Source: Bacillus mobilis
Lineage (GTDB): Bacteria; Bacillota; Bacilli; Bacillales; Bacillaceae_G
DNA: 64,000 nt
Direction: 5' to 3'
Assembly: GCF_001884045.1 (NCBI RefSeq)
Contig: NZ_MACF01000119.1
Coordinates: forward strand, 248,001-312,000
Of the stretch, positions 49,179-59,223 are shown one piece after another (position 1 is the first letter of the stretch; each line of letters starts with the position of its first letter). Under the pieces are notes generated by a model, which was not told where the DNA came from, did no database searches, and saw only the letters and a list, made by a program, of their open reading frames with translations. The position numbers and the translations under genes are program-made.

Positions 49179-50165
49179 TCAATTCACCTTTAACGCTTTT
49201 TCTACGTAAGAATTGTCTACAACTTTATCTGTCTTTATTTCTTTCTTTATAGAACCGAGTTTATATTGAAAATCCGCTGTCTTTTGTTGTTCGGTTATTA
49301 TTTCTTTCGTTACTGGAACTAAAATTGGCTTGTCGTGATCAAACACTTCTTTTACAATTTCAGCATCTATTTTCTTTGCAGAAGTATATATTTTTATTGC
49401 TTCATCTAAGTTTGACTCTTGCCACACACGTGCTTTTTCATAAACTTTAAGGAATTTCTCAACTAATTCTGGATGTTCTTTCGCAAATTTTGTTCGCGCA
49501 ATTAAAAATTCCGGAGAAGAAACATTTAATTGTTCACCATCTGTAATAACCTTGGCACCTTTATTTAACGTATGTAACGAAATGAATGGATCCCAAATTG
49601 CCCATGCATCTACTGATCCTGATTCAAATGCCGGCTGTGCCTCATCTGGCTGCAACTGAATGACATTTACATCTTTCGTATTGATACCTTCTTTATCTAA
49701 TGCTCGATATAATAAATTAAATGCGCTACTTCCTTTTGCTACTGCGATTTTTTTACCTTTTAAATCTTTTACACTCGTAATCTTGCTATCTTTTTGTACA
49801 AGAATGCCTGTTCCTTTTCTCGCATAACTTGTATTGGCGATTTCAGTAAATTCGATACCTGCTGCTTGAGCGGAAATAACTGGAGAGTTGCCAACTTCAC
49901 CAAAGTCTAATCGATTTGATGCGATTGCCTCAAAATAAGGAGGTCCGCTTTGGAACTCTGTCCATTTCACCTTAACTCCTTCTTTTTTAAACTCCTCTTC
50001 AAACCATCCCTTTTTCTGCGCCAGTAAGAGCGGGCTTAATCCTTGTTGTATACCTATTTGAATGGTTACATCTTCTTTCTTACTACTTGCTGTACTTTTT
50101 TCGCATCCAAATAAAAATAGAGATATAGCTAACGCAAATGAAAGAACTTTACATGTTTTATTCAT
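49179..50165 (-). CDS. ssuA: Aliphatic sulfonate-binding lipoprotein
   Basis: A 328-residue substrate-binding protein with a lipobox LFGC (C21) after the signal peptide. SsuA-like features: VTIQIGIQQGLSPLLLAQKK, WFEEEFKKEGVKVKWTEFQS, RLDFGEVGNSPVISAQAAGI, and GSVDAWAIWDPFISLHTLNK. It delivers sulfonates to SsuBC. It is 16 bases from ssuC. Confidence 0.93.
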   Translation of the reverse strand: MNKTCKVLSFALAISLFLFGCEKSTASSKKEDVTIQIGIQQGLSPLLLAQKKGWFEEEFKKEGVKVKWTEFQSGPPYFEAIASNRLDFGEVGNSPVISAQAAGIEFTEIANTSYARKGTGILVQKDSKITSVKDLKGKKIAVAKGSSAFNLLYRALDKEGINTKDVNVIQLQPDEAQPAFESGSVDAWAIWDPFISLHTLNKGAKVITDGEQLNVSSPEFLIARTKFAKEHPELVEKFLKVYEKARVWQESNLDEAIKIYTSAKKIDAEIVKEVFDHDKPILVPVTKEIITEQQKTADFQYKLGSIKKEIKTDKVVDNSYVEKALKVN

Positions 50166-50183
50166 ATATAATCCACCCTTTTC

Positions 50184-50939
50184 CTATATACTCGTTTGAA
50201 CCAGTCCCCCATATTCAAACTGATATAGCACTTTCGTTCGAAGTTGTTGGAACGATTGAGAAGTTTTATTTCGAGGGTAAGGCAAATTATTTTCAATCAC
50301 TTTATGTATTTTTCCAGGCTTTGCACTCATGATAATCATTCGGTTTGAAAGATATATCGCTTCGTCTATATCATGAGTGACGAATAACATTGTCGTTTTC
50401 TTCTGCTCCCAAATTTTTAACAGTACTTCTTGCAAATGACTTCTAGTAAAAGCATCAAGTGCCCCGAATGGTTCATCGAGTAATAATACATTCGGATCTC
50501 TTAATAAGGCTCTCGCAATCGCAACACGTTGTGACATCCCGCCTGAAATTTCTTTCGGATAAGATTTTTCAAAACCGTCTAACCGAACAATTTCAACCCA
50601 TTCCTTTACCTTATCTTTTACATACTTATCTTTTAACGACAAATCTGCAGCAATATTTTCTTCAACTGTTAGCCATGGAAACAAGCGGTGTTCTTGAAAA
50701 ATAAACCCTTGTTTCTTACTCGGTTTTACGATTTGCTCCCCATCAATAACAACCTTACCTTCAAATTCGTCATCTAATCCCGCAACAATTTTCAAAAGCG
50801 TACTTTTCCCACAACCACTCGGTCCGATTACAGTGACAAAATCTCCTCTCTCTAATTGAAAATTAATATCTTCTAATACTTGGACCGTACCAGTTTGTTT
50901 CGAAAAATATTTTGATACCCCATTAATTGAAACAGTCAC
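50184..50939 (-). CDS. ssuB: Aliphatic sulfonate ABC ATPase
   Basis: A 251-residue ATPase of the nitrate/sulfonate/taurine class: Walker [13 protein letters not shown]-loop [13 protein letters not shown], signature [16 protein letters not shown], Walker [13 protein letters not shown], and H-switch [10 protein letters not shown]. The start is GTG at 50939 because AAGGAGGGGG lies just upstream; the longer frame (51047) runs through the leader hairpin and is not plausible. First gene of the ssuBACD operon. Confidence 0.94.
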   Translation of the reverse strand: MTVSINGVSKYFSKQTGTVQVLEDINFQLERGDFVTVIGPSGCGKSTLLKIVAGLDDEFEGKVVIDGEQIVKPSKKQGFIFQEHRLFPWLTVEENIAADLSLKDKYVKDKVKEWVEIVRLDGFEKSYPKEISGGMSQRVAIARALLRDPNVLLLDEPFGALDAFTRSHLQEVLLKIWEQKKTTMLFVTHDIDEAIYLSNRMIIMSAKPGKIHKVIENNLPYPRNKTSQSFQQLRTKVLYQFEYGGLVQTSI

Positions 50940-50993
50940 TTTTCCCCCTCCTTGAAATGATTCATTTAAATGAACAGATTCAGTATTTATATA

Positions 50994-51040
50994 ATAAAAA
51001 AACCAAAGGCATTTCATTACAAAATGAAATGCCTTTGGTT
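50994..51040 (-). terminator. Very strong intrinsic terminator in the ssu leader
   Basis: A perfect 18-bp stem (arm AACCAAAGGCATTTCATT, loop of four) is followed by TTTTTTTATTATAT on the minus strand. It lies downstream of a promoter-like TTGACT/TATAAT (51077-51103) and upstream of ssuB, so it is either the end of the 51121 gene or an attenuator for ssu. Confidence 0.85.
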
Positions 51041-51076
51041 TCTCCAATCAGCTATACGTTATTGAATTACCTACAT

Positions 51077-51103
51077 ATTATACAAATATTTCCGATAAGT
51101 CAA
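51077..51103 (-). promoter_or_regulatory. Promoter-like element upstream of ssuB
   Basis: On the minus strand TTGACT (51098-51103) and TATAAT (51077-51082) have a short 15-base spacer. Transcripts would run through the 18-bp hairpin before ssuB. Confidence 0.45.
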
Positions 51104-51120
51104 CTAGGTTTTAATGAACG

Positions 51121-51633
51121 TTATTTATTTTTAACAATGGTAGCAGTTTCTGAAATGATGTTCGGAAGCGATTCTTGAATTGTATTTTTGACTGTATGAA
51201 GAGCTTTTTCTACATATCCGTCTTCAAATTGTTCTAACGGCTCAGGCAATTCATCCTCATCCAATATAAAAAACTCTCCACTTGGAAGTACCATAATATC
51301 AAGGATTAAATCTTCGAAGGTTACCTCTTCATCCGTTATACAAGTATTCTTTACAATATTATAATAAGAACCTAGGTAACTCCCATCCCGATCTCTCCAA
51401 ACGTATAAATTATATGGACGATTTCCCCAGTAATATGCAACCGTATAACTTCCTTTTGGGATCGTTAACTTCGTATCGTTTGCTGTCATAGTAAAAGAGT
51501 ACTGTACTTCATGATATAAAACAATTTTATCTTGCTGCGTTTCTATTAATAAACAAGCATGATCTACAGTTGTAGCATCATAGCGAATTTTCCTTTCAAT
51601 AATTTCAATCCCTGTTGTATGTAAGCAACTCAT
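51121..51633 (-). CDS. DUF402 family protein
   Basis: A 170-residue protein with the DUF402 pattern: VLYHEVQYSFTMTANDTKLT, SYTVAYYWGNRPYNLYVWRD, GSYLGSYYNIVKNTCITDEE, then EDLILDIMVLPSGEFFILDE. The metal-binding acidic residues D and E near DEDELPEPLEQ fit the family. Members include nucleotide-phosphatase-like and RNA-related proteins; the role of this one is unknown. An upstream ATG at 51666 has a comparable SD, so the start is uncertain. Confidence 0.8.
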   Translation of the reverse strand: MSCLHTTGIEIIERKIRYDATTVDHACLLIETQQDKIVLYHEVQYSFTMTANDTKLTIPKGSYTVAYYWGNRPYNLYVWRDRDGSYLGSYYNIVKNTCITDEEVTFEDLILDIMVLPSGEFFILDEDELPEPLEQFEDGYVEKALHTVKNTIQESLPNIISETATIVKNK

Positions 51634-51744
51634 TTTTAAATTCCCCTTTAGTTGTAGTTCTTTCATTATAAACCTTTTTCCACTAAGAAGCCGTTCAGTG
51701 AATTCGTTTCTTGTTTTATTAATATAATCTCATTTTCTTGCCCA

Positions 51745-51777
51745 CAAAAAAGCTCCTTCTAAGTTAGAAGGAACTCC
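51745..51777 (-). terminator. Intrinsic terminator of the Nudix gene
   Basis: The stem AGxTCCTTCTAA / TTAGAAGGAxCT is followed by TTTTTTGTGG on the minus strand, about 10 bases after the stop. Confidence 0.8.
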
Positions 51778-51787
51778 AGTTGTATCA

Positions 51788-52273
51788 TTATTTTATAACC
51801 CATGATTTATATGCCTTTACTTCTAAACGAAACTTAGATTCTTTTAGCCACTCTACAGCATTACATACAAGAGGAGATGAATTATCTTCAGTAATACTTT
51901 CTATTGGAATCCATCTAGCTCCTATTGAATCTTGACCTTCAAATTGTTCCGGTACTTTGAATTCACCTTCACACCTTTCAACAACGTAAAAAACTGCGAT
52001 ATGATGAACATGTGTGTACTCCTTGAATTTTGATGGGAATTGAAAATCAACTGTACCTATTTGTTTTACTACCTTCACTTTCAGCCCAGTCTCTTCTTTT
52101 ATCTCTCTATGAAGTCCAGCTAATAATGATTCCCCCTGTTCTAAACTGCCTCCAGGTAAATCATACCGATTTCTATATGGACCTTTTATTTTATCAATTA
52201 CTAATATGTTATTGTTTTCAATACAAATGCCGTACACACCAAACGCACGATGAAAATTAGTAGCATTATTCAT
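51788..52273 (-). CDS. Nudix hydrolase
   Basis: A 161-residue Nudix protein. The box GGSLEQGESLLAGLHREIKE-ETGL matches GX5EX7REUXEEXGU, and lies at about 39-62. The C-terminal extension includes VVERCEGEFKVPEQFEGQD. It would hydrolyse a nucleoside-diphosphate-linked substrate that cannot be named. Its start overlaps the upstream membrane gene by 8 bases. Confidence 0.9.
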   Translation of the reverse strand: MNNATNFHRAFGVYGICIENNNILVIDKIKGPYRNRYDLPGGSLEQGESLLAGLHREIKEETGLKVKVVKQIGTVDFQFPSKFKEYTHVHHIAVFYVVERCEGEFKVPEQFEGQDSIGARWIPIESITEDNSSPLVCNAVEWLKESKFRLEVKAYKSWVIK

Positions 52274-53315
52274 GCTTCAACTTCTCCAAAACCGCATCAT
52301 AAAACTTCCGTTCCTCATCAACATTTAAGTGGACACGACTTACTGTTTTAGAAAATCCATATAACAATTGTGCTTCCACTGGCTCTTTTAGTGTTATTTC
52401 AAATGTTGGCGGTTCCTTTATAAATTCCATCACAGTTGCGTCAAGGACCTCTTTCTCTTTCTTTAAAGATTCGCCTTTATAAAACGCAATTTTATCAATC
52501 TGTGTAAATGGTATAACAATTTTCTTTCCTAATCCGATTTGAATGATTAACTTTTCTTCCACAACAATGATTGGATTTTTACGCATTGCTTGTATTTCAG
52601 CTAAAAAATAAAACATTGCATATATGTTTAAGACAAGTAGAATCCATGCTAGTACTGGATTCCATTGATGAAGTAAATAATGAAAACCGATACTTTCTAT
52701 TAAGGTAGCATGAATGATCATAATATATACACCTATTGCACCAGTCTTTTTGTGATAAGAATATACGGATTCACCTTTTGGCACTTTTTCACGCCACGAT
52801 AACAATGCATAATAGATTAACTTACACTCTGTTACAATGATATCTACTAATTTATTTCTTTTCATAGTAGCATCAAACGCTGCATCAATGGCATAAGAAA
52901 ATGAAGAATATTCTCTTCTATATTCTTTAAATCGTTTGAATGTTTCAGGAAGCACTTTAACGATTTTATAAAGAAGGAATAATTCTAGACCTACAAAAGC
53001 AATTTCTCCCACAACTATTATATAAGAAACGTTTGAAAAAGCTTGTAAATAGTTATTTGGAATAATAAATCTCGCAAAAATATAACCAGCTATTACAACC
53101 GGAAATATATACGTTAACGAGTATCTTTTTCGAATAATAAAGAAATACGTGATGACTGGAATTACAAACATACAATCAAGCAAAGAGCCAAGCACTACTT
53201 CTTTCGGAGCAGCTGGTACAATCGGAAGGGCATACAATAAATAGTTTGATAACAAGATGAAAAATATTAGTCCAAACCAAATACCTTTTCGCCTTCGTGA
53301 TAGTGTGGCATTCAT
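52266..53315 (-). CDS. Membrane protein with C-terminal PH-like domain
   Basis: A 349-residue protein with about six helices in the first 240 residues (FGLIFFILLSNYLLYALPIV; VIPVITYFFIIRKRY; YIIVVGEIAFVGLELFLLYK). A cytoplasmic tail at about 250-349 resembles a bacterial PH domain (KNPIIVVEEKLIIQIGLGKK, IVIPFTQIDKIAFYKGE). No named family. It is flanked by the TPR gene (11 bases upstream) and the Nudix gene (8-base overlap), so the three are co-transcribed. Confidence 0.75.
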   Translation of the reverse strand: MNATLSRRRKGIWFGLIFFILLSNYLLYALPIVPAAPKEVVLGSLLDCMFVIPVITYFFIIRKRYSLTYIFPVVIAGYIFARFIIPNNYLQAFSNVSYIIVVGEIAFVGLELFLLYKIVKVLPETFKRFKEYRREYSSFSYAIDAAFDATMKRNKLVDIIVTECKLIYYALLSWREKVPKGESVYSYHKKTGAIGVYIMIIHATLIESIGFHYLLHQWNPVLAWILLVLNIYAMFYFLAEIQAMRKNPIIVVEEKLIIQIGLGKKIVIPFTQIDKIAFYKGESLKKEKEVLDATVMEFIKEPPTFEITLKEPVEAQLLYGFSKTVSRVHLNVDEERKFYDAVLEKLKHE

Positions 53316-53326
53316 ACGTTCACCCT

Positions 53327-53800
53327 CTATTTAAAAACCTCGTCTAAATGATTTTTATAAAATGAAATGGCACGTTCATATTCTTTTACTTCCTCTACTT
53401 TCAAAACTGTTTCAAGTAATAATTTCATCGCGGATTCATGATCGTTTACGTTATATTTTGCTAATGAGAGAAACACTTTAATCACATCATTATCCGGAAA
53501 CTGCTGCAAACCTGTTTCTAAAACTGTAATTGCTTTGTCATATTCACCTATACAACGATATGTACTGCCAAGACCGATATATGCACCGCAAAGTGACTCA
53601 CCATCAAGACCATTTGCAATTGCCTGTTCATAATACGGCAAAGCCTCCGTTTCAAGTCCCATTACATCATGTATCCAGGCACATTGAAACAGCACTTCGG
53701 CATCCCTCGTAAAGTTTGTTAACCCTATAAGTATCTCTCTCGATTGCGCATATTTCTTTTCATTTCTTAGTTTTATAGCTTGCTTTAATAAATGTTCCAT
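53327..53800 (-). CDS. Tetratricopeptide repeat protein
   Basis: A 157-residue TPR protein with about three to four repeats: AIKLRNEKKYAQSREILIGL, VLFQCAWIHDVMGLETEALP-YYEQAIANG, CGAYIGLGSTYRCIGEYDKA-ITVLETGLQ, and VFLSLAKYNVNDHESAMKLL. It is soluble and a protein-interaction scaffold. ATG at 53800 is favoured because GAGGAG lies 8 bases upstream; the GTG at 53809 sits on the SD. First gene of the TPR-membrane-Nudix unit. Confidence 0.88.
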   Translation of the reverse strand: MEHLLKQAIKLRNEKKYAQSREILIGLTNFTRDAEVLFQCAWIHDVMGLETEALPYYEQAIANGLDGESLCGAYIGLGSTYRCIGEYDKAITVLETGLQQFPDNDVIKVFLSLAKYNVNDHESAMKLLLETVLKVEEVKEYERAISFYKNHLDEVFK

Positions 53801-53937
53801 AGAATCCACTCCTCACCAATTATTCTATGTATCCAACTTGAATGGTTAACGTTCGTGTAAAAGTAAAATTCTCATAAATTAAAGTTTCGCTTACCTATAT
53901 ATACTATGCAGATCCATTCTTATCCAAATACTTTTAA

Positions 53938-54627
53938 TTACATAGTAGTGATACGATTACATAGTACTTCTAACCTTTTGACAATTTCTTTCGCTGTTTC
54001 ATCTTTCCCGTTACATAACTTCCCTTTACCGTCTTGTCCAATTACGTGGTGTACCGCTCCCCGTGAATATAAAGAATGTGGTGAATTCGCAATCATTACA
54101 CTTGCCTTCGCTTCTTCCATTCTTTTCTTCGCTCTTTCAAACAGTTCTTCTTCATTTATATCGCTTTCAAGTTTAAAGCCAACGAGTACCGTTTCTGGAT
54201 CCCACTCTTTTATTTGTTTTAATACTTTTGGAGCCTTTTGAAAATGAATAATTGGTGCTATATCACTTGAAATTTTCCCGTTCATATCAAGAACATTACC
54301 ATTTTGATCACAAATTTTGTCTACAATCCAATCTGATCCAGCGGCTGCCATAATAACCGCATCTACTTTTTCATGCGTAATTATACTTTTCATTTTATCT
54401 TGTAAATCAACAATTCCTTCAAATGGATGTAATTCCAATTGATTATTTATATCTTTCGGTTTTTCAGCGAAATAACCGTGTAAATATATAACATGTGCCC
54501 CTTTATTAATAAGCTTTTCGGCAATTATCCTCCCAATTGTGCCTTTCGCCATATTCGTATGACCGCGTACTTGGTCCCATTTTTCTAAACAACCACCACT
54601 CGTAATTAATACTTTTTTCCCCTTCAT
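53938..54627 (-). CDS. CoaB-like phosphopantothenoylcysteine synthetase domain protein
   Basis: A 229-residue protein equal to the CoaB half of the Dfp enzyme without the CoaC flavodomain. It shows KVLITSGGCLEKWDQVRGHT (P-loop-like start), RIIAEKLINKGAHVIYLHGY, DAVIMAAAGSDW and VLVGFKLESDINEEELFERA, then MIANSPHSLYSRGAVHHVIG (the CoaB N-x-x-S motif). It may be a stand-alone ligase or a related CTP-dependent enzyme. ATG at 54627 follows AAGGGATG. It lies 15 bases after an AAC(3)-like gene. Confidence 0.82.
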   Translation of the reverse strand: MKGKKVLITSGGCLEKWDQVRGHTNMAKGTIGRIIAEKLINKGAHVIYLHGYFAEKPKDINNQLELHPFEGIVDLQDKMKSIITHEKVDAVIMAAAGSDWIVDKICDQNGNVLDMNGKISSDIAPIIHFQKAPKVLKQIKEWDPETVLVGFKLESDINEEELFERAKKRMEEAKASVMIANSPHSLYSRGAVHHVIGQDGKGKLCNGKDETAKEIVKRLEVLCNRITTM

Positions 54628-54642
54628 TGTAACCATCCCTTA

Positions 54643-55590
<948 letters not shown>

Positions 55591-55611
55591 TCAAACAATA
55601 ATAACACTAAT

Positions 55612-55654
55612 ATAAACGAAAGAGCTCATCAAAAATGATGAGCTCTTTCGTTTA
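55612..55654. terminator. Bidirectional terminator
   Basis: A perfect 19-bp palindrome (arm ATAAACGAAAGAGCTCATC) overlaps the stop of the ATP-grasp gene. Confidence 0.87.
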
Positions 55655-56899
55655 TCCTTCAATTGTAACCCCTGTAAACATCGATAAGTTTCCCGTGATT
55701 TTCTCACCTACACGTAAAAATAACCCTGCGGCTCTCCCACTAATACAGTGTGAACCAATTAATAGTTTACCAGTATACGGACCATCCCATGTGTCAATTG
55801 TATAGTCAGGCATTTCTATGTATTGCTGGTATATTTTTCGCTGTTCAAAGTAATACTCCGTTTTATCTCCAGCTAATAGTTCATCTTTTTCGTATATAGA
55901 TACCCCTCCACCTTCACGGCCGTATAAAGGCTTAGAAACATATGGTTCATTTCTTTCTAAAAATGGCTTATTTGTAAAATATGTTGGTATGAAGTAGTTC
56001 TGAATGATTTCTCTCTCTTCTTTCTCAAAGAAAACTCCCTTTTCGAACAGTTGCCAAATTAATGCGAGTACACTTTTATTTTGCATAAGAAAAGCTGCAG
56101 GTGGATTAATGATTTTCACTCTTCCTTGCGCTATATGATCTAAAAACTGAAGTCCAATTCTTTTCCCATTTTTATCAGTATCTGAAACTAAATATTCAAT
56201 TGGATATAGTCTATATAAATAATGGATTCGTTCACCATTTTGCGCATATATACCATCATCTGCAACGACGATATCTTGTATTCCTATATAGTCCGTTGAT
56301 TGAGCTAAGCAATAGCTTCTTAAAAATTGAACTGTTTGATGATCTTCATCGTGCCAATCATAACTAGTAAAATATATCGTCTCGATAGGACTTATATTAT
56401 AGTCATGTTTAATTTGTTCCCACGCCTGCACAATATGCTCTTCTATATGATTTGGATGATTCACATCGTGATAACGGCACAACACTTCATTTGCGACAGA
56501 CGGCTCTAAATAACCTGTTGGTGTGTCACAATTTATTTCTATTAATTTTATATCTTCACCATTTACGATAAAGTCAAACCTTGTAAAATATGAAAACAAA
56601 CCAATATGTTTCATTCTCGCAATTTCCCACGTTTCAGCTGGGTATCCTAGTTTTTGGAAATCTTCTGTCGTATTTACAATATATTGATACGTTCTATATA
56701 ATACATACATAATTTCCTCTGTCGCTTTTGAAATTGCAGTATACGTGTTTACTGGCATACGATACATACCAGTTGCCATATATTGATTCCATTCTTCTTT
56801 CTCTAAAAGGCTCGGCCATGTAAATCCATTCCTACCAGCCTCTTCCGCAAGTGAAAACCATACTTTCATATACTCTTTTTGCTCTTGTTCTGTATACAT
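55652..56899 (-). CDS. Glutathionylspermidine synthase-family ATP-grasp enzyme (YgiC/YjfC-like)
   Basis: A 415-residue protein of the GSP_synth family. Markers: EIARMKHIGLFSYFTRFDFI, IKLIEINCDTPTGYLEPSVA, IHYLYRLYPIEYLVSDTDKN, IINPPAAFLMQNKSVLALIW and VSKPLYGREGGGVSIYEKDE, with ATP-grasp ligands near EINCD. E. coli YgiC/YjfC have the same fold but no proven glutathionylspermidine activity. It is paired with a lipoprotein as in those loci. SD GGAAAATGGAG. Confidence 0.9.
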   Translation of the reverse strand: MYTEQEQKEYMKVWFSLAEEAGRNGFTWPSLLEKEEWNQYMATGMYRMPVNTYTAISKATEEIMYVLYRTYQYIVNTTEDFQKLGYPAETWEIARMKHIGLFSYFTRFDFIVNGEDIKLIEINCDTPTGYLEPSVANEVLCRYHDVNHPNHIEEHIVQAWEQIKHDYNISPIETIYFTSYDWHDEDHQTVQFLRSYCLAQSTDYIGIQDIVVADDGIYAQNGERIHYLYRLYPIEYLVSDTDKNGKRIGLQFLDHIAQGRVKIINPPAAFLMQNKSVLALIWQLFEKGVFFEKEEREIIQNYFIPTYFTNKPFLERNEPYVSKPLYGREGGGVSIYEKDELLAGDKTEYYFEQRKIYQQYIEMPDYTIDTWDGPYTGKLLIGSHCISGRAAGLFLRVGEKITGNLSMFTGVTIEG

Positions 56900-56919
56900 G
56901 ACTCCATTTTCCTTTCGTA

Positions 56920-57531
56920 TTATGATCCAGCTGGTGCTTTTGCATTCCCAATTCCACTGGAACCAGAATTCACTTTCGGCGTTTGTGTCGTAGATGATTT
57001 CGGCGTATTTGTATCTGGCGTCACTTTATTTGAGGAATTTGGCTGTTGTTTATTTAAATCCACTTTATTGGAAGAGTTATTATTGTTACTGTTAGTTCCG
57101 CCGTAAGAACCTCCACCACCGCTTCCACCAGTTCTACTTTGGTCTTTTTCACGATATGGAATAACATTATTTGCATACGGTTTCTTCATTATATTTGGTT
57201 TTGCTGTATAATTCATATTTGTAGTTCTGCTTGCTAGTAAATATCCTGCTACGAATGGAAGTATTGGTAAATGTGAATTTTCATTATACGATGAAAATGA
57301 CGGATTCATTTCCTGACATAACTCATCATTTTCGACATTTTCATTAGTAGGAGTTTTATCGTCACAATTTAATGTTTCTTGTTCATTACCTTGTTTTCCA
57401 CCATCTGTTTTAACAGCTGTACTTTCTTTCTGGGCCGTTTCTTCTTCGTAATCGCCACAACCCGTTAATAAAAAAGATGACACCCCTATTGAAGTAGCAA
57501 TTTTTATAAATTTACTTTTATCCATTCTCAT
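56920..57531 (-). CDS. Lipoprotein paired with the YgiC-like enzyme
   Basis: A 203-residue lipoprotein: lipobox LTGC (C25) after a signal peptide (KFIKIATSIGVSSFLL), and a Cys pair further on (LNCDDK, ELCQEM). Then LPILPFVAGYLLASRTTNMN forms a short hydrophobic stretch, and the last 70 residues are low-complexity (SGGGGSYGGTNSNNNNSSNK, QPNSSNKVTPDTNTPKSS). It sits 20 bases upstream of the YgiC-like gene, echoing E. coli ygiB-ygiC and yjfM-yjfC. The equivalence is by position, not by motif. Confidence 0.72.
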   Translation of the reverse strand: MRMDKSKFIKIATSIGVSSFLLTGCGDYEEETAQKESTAVKTDGGKQGNEQETLNCDDKTPTNENVENDELCQEMNPSFSSYNENSHLPILPFVAGYLLASRTTNMNYTAKPNIMKKPYANNVIPYREKDQSRTGGSGGGGSYGGTNSNNNNSSNKVDLNKQQPNSSNKVTPDTNTPKSSTTQTPKVNSGSSGIGNAKAPAGS

Positions 57532-57702
57532 GTTTTATACACCTAATTCCTTTTATCTATATTTTTCCAGATATCTTTATTATATAATGTATATGTTAAT
57601 TTTTTCAAACTAAACCCTATATGCACATTTGCATATTTTATGCTTTTTATTCCATGAATGAAAACAAACTACCATTAGATTATAATTTTATTTATAGACT
57701 AT

Positions 57703-57745
57703 AATAAATTGAAAGACGACCTAATACCCAGGTCGTCTTTCAATT
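57703..57745 (-). terminator. Intrinsic terminator of the DUF418 gene
   Basis: The 16-bp stem AATTGAAAGACGACCT / AGGTCGTCTTTCAATT overlaps the stop codon, followed by TTATTATAG. Confidence 0.83.
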
Positions 57746-58911
57746 GTTTTATTTTTATATATTAAACGTCTCAATAAAATCTCTAATGGCCCATTCAGAT
57801 TGTTTTTCTCCATTATTATAGCTAATATGACAGACAATATCCAAATACTTATAGCTACCAATGCAGCAAGAGCGTTACTTACATGCCCTCCTAAATCAAA
57901 TGCTACAGGTGATAAAAGTATAACAAGCAGTGCCTCATTCAAAACAAAAAATGTTAATGAGCGCTTTCCCAAAGCAATTAATGAAAGGCTATAGTACCCT
58001 AGATTTTTCAATCTGCTCCCTATTATACCGAAACCCGTTGCATATGCTAATCCTCCAACAATTCCAGTTAAAATGTGGATTCCATTTATCATTCCAGCTG
58101 TAAATACACTTGGATACCATATAGTCCCTATAAAAGATAGAGGCAAAGCACCTATTAAGGATATTACTAATCCTATAATTGTTATAAAATATAATTTTTT
58201 CAAATGTTGCTCTGGTTTTATTAATAATTGATATCTAGCAATCCACAAACCAAGAATTACCGAAGGAAGAATTGGGAACATAAAATGGATGAGAACAGGT
58301 ATAAAAGGAAAGAAAAGTAATCGCATCATTGTAGTACTTAGATACGTGTCTTTTGTTGAAACATCTGGTGAAAAACCATAATCGCCTATTGCTTGCATAT
58401 TAAATCCCCATATTATTGGAATAAAAATGATATACAATATAGTGATAAACGTAAATGTTCGAATTAATGTTTTCATTTTACACTTTAATAGCGGGCTAAC
58501 AAGAAGCCCCGCTACACCATAGGCCATAAGAATATCTTGCCCTCCAATTAAAACTGCTAACACAACCCCAAACAGTATTAAATACCAAGAGCGTCTTCTT
58601 ACTATTTTTACAGCATGATTTTCATTTTTCCCTTTTGATATTTGCCCTTCGAGTGCTAGAACCAAACCGTAGCCTAATAATACGGCAAACATCGCTCTTG
58701 CACGGTTATCAATTATGAATATACCAAAAAGGTTTACAATTTGATCAAAGAAACTACCGCTTTCCACCCTATGCATAATTCCAGGATCTGCAGCATACAA
58801 GTAAAGCGGCGCATGGGCAAGTACGATTAATAGTAACATAGTACCTCTTGCTAAATCTAATGAGACTGCACGCTTCTTCTCAATTGCTCCATTATTTATT
58901 GATTTACTCAT
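57721..58911 (-). CDS. DUF418 / YeiB-like membrane protein
   Basis: A 396-residue protein with about ten helices. The N-terminus SLDLARGTMLLLIVLAHAPL is the typical DUF1624/YeiB start with the R-G and H of acyltransferase-3-like proteins. IIDNRARAMFAVLLGYGLVL and GKRSLTFFVLNEALLVILLS are further family markers. It may transfer or flip a small acyl-linked group; function unknown. SD AAGGAAG; monocistronic. Confidence 0.83.
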   Translation of the reverse strand: MSKSINNGAIEKKRAVSLDLARGTMLLLIVLAHAPLYLYAADPGIMHRVESGSFFDQIVNLFGIFIIDNRARAMFAVLLGYGLVLALEGQISKGKNENHAVKIVRRRSWYLILFGVVLAVLIGGQDILMAYGVAGLLVSPLLKCKMKTLIRTFTFITILYIIFIPIIWGFNMQAIGDYGFSPDVSTKDTYLSTTMMRLLFFPFIPVLIHFMFPILPSVILGLWIARYQLLIKPEQHLKKLYFITIIGLVISLIGALPLSFIGTIWYPSVFTAGMINGIHILTGIVGGLAYATGFGIIGSRLKNLGYYSLSLIALGKRSLTFFVLNEALLVILLSPVAFDLGGHVSNALAALVAISIWILSVILAIIMEKNNLNGPLEILLRRLIYKNKTIERRPGY

Positions 58912-59000
58912 ATTTTACTTCCTTCCTTAGCAGCAACTAACCATTCCGATCCCCCTTACATTTTTATCAAAAACTAACAACTAGTTGCTATTAAAATTAG

Positions 59001-59168
59001 AACCCATTAAGTGAAACTTTAAGCAGTGGCGGTATCGTTCATCACCCACTGATTATTATTCTGTACCAATTGGGCTTTTACGGGCTTCAAGGCTTCCACC
59101 TAGCAGCTTCCTTACTCCAGCCGAATTTTGAGGTGGGAGTTTTACTGTCCACTAATAGCGGGATACAT
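59001..59168 (-). repeat. Structured non-coding repeat candidate (B. cereus-group dispersed repeat type)
   Basis: A GC-richer block between two convergent-facing minus genes contains no ORF but pairs well. On the minus strand CCACCT...AGGTGG closes a stem around GGCTGGAGTAAGGAAGC, CAGTGG...CCACTG closes another, and AAGT...ACTT a third. Its composition differs from the flanks. I recall near copies of this block elsewhere in B. cereus-group genomes, perhaps derived from an IS200/IS605-like end or a bcr repeat, but I cannot verify copies here. Confidence 0.5.
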
Positions 59169-59223
59169 ATAAAACGAACTATTTCTTCAAATCCTATTCC
59201 GGATATTATATTCTAAGATGATT

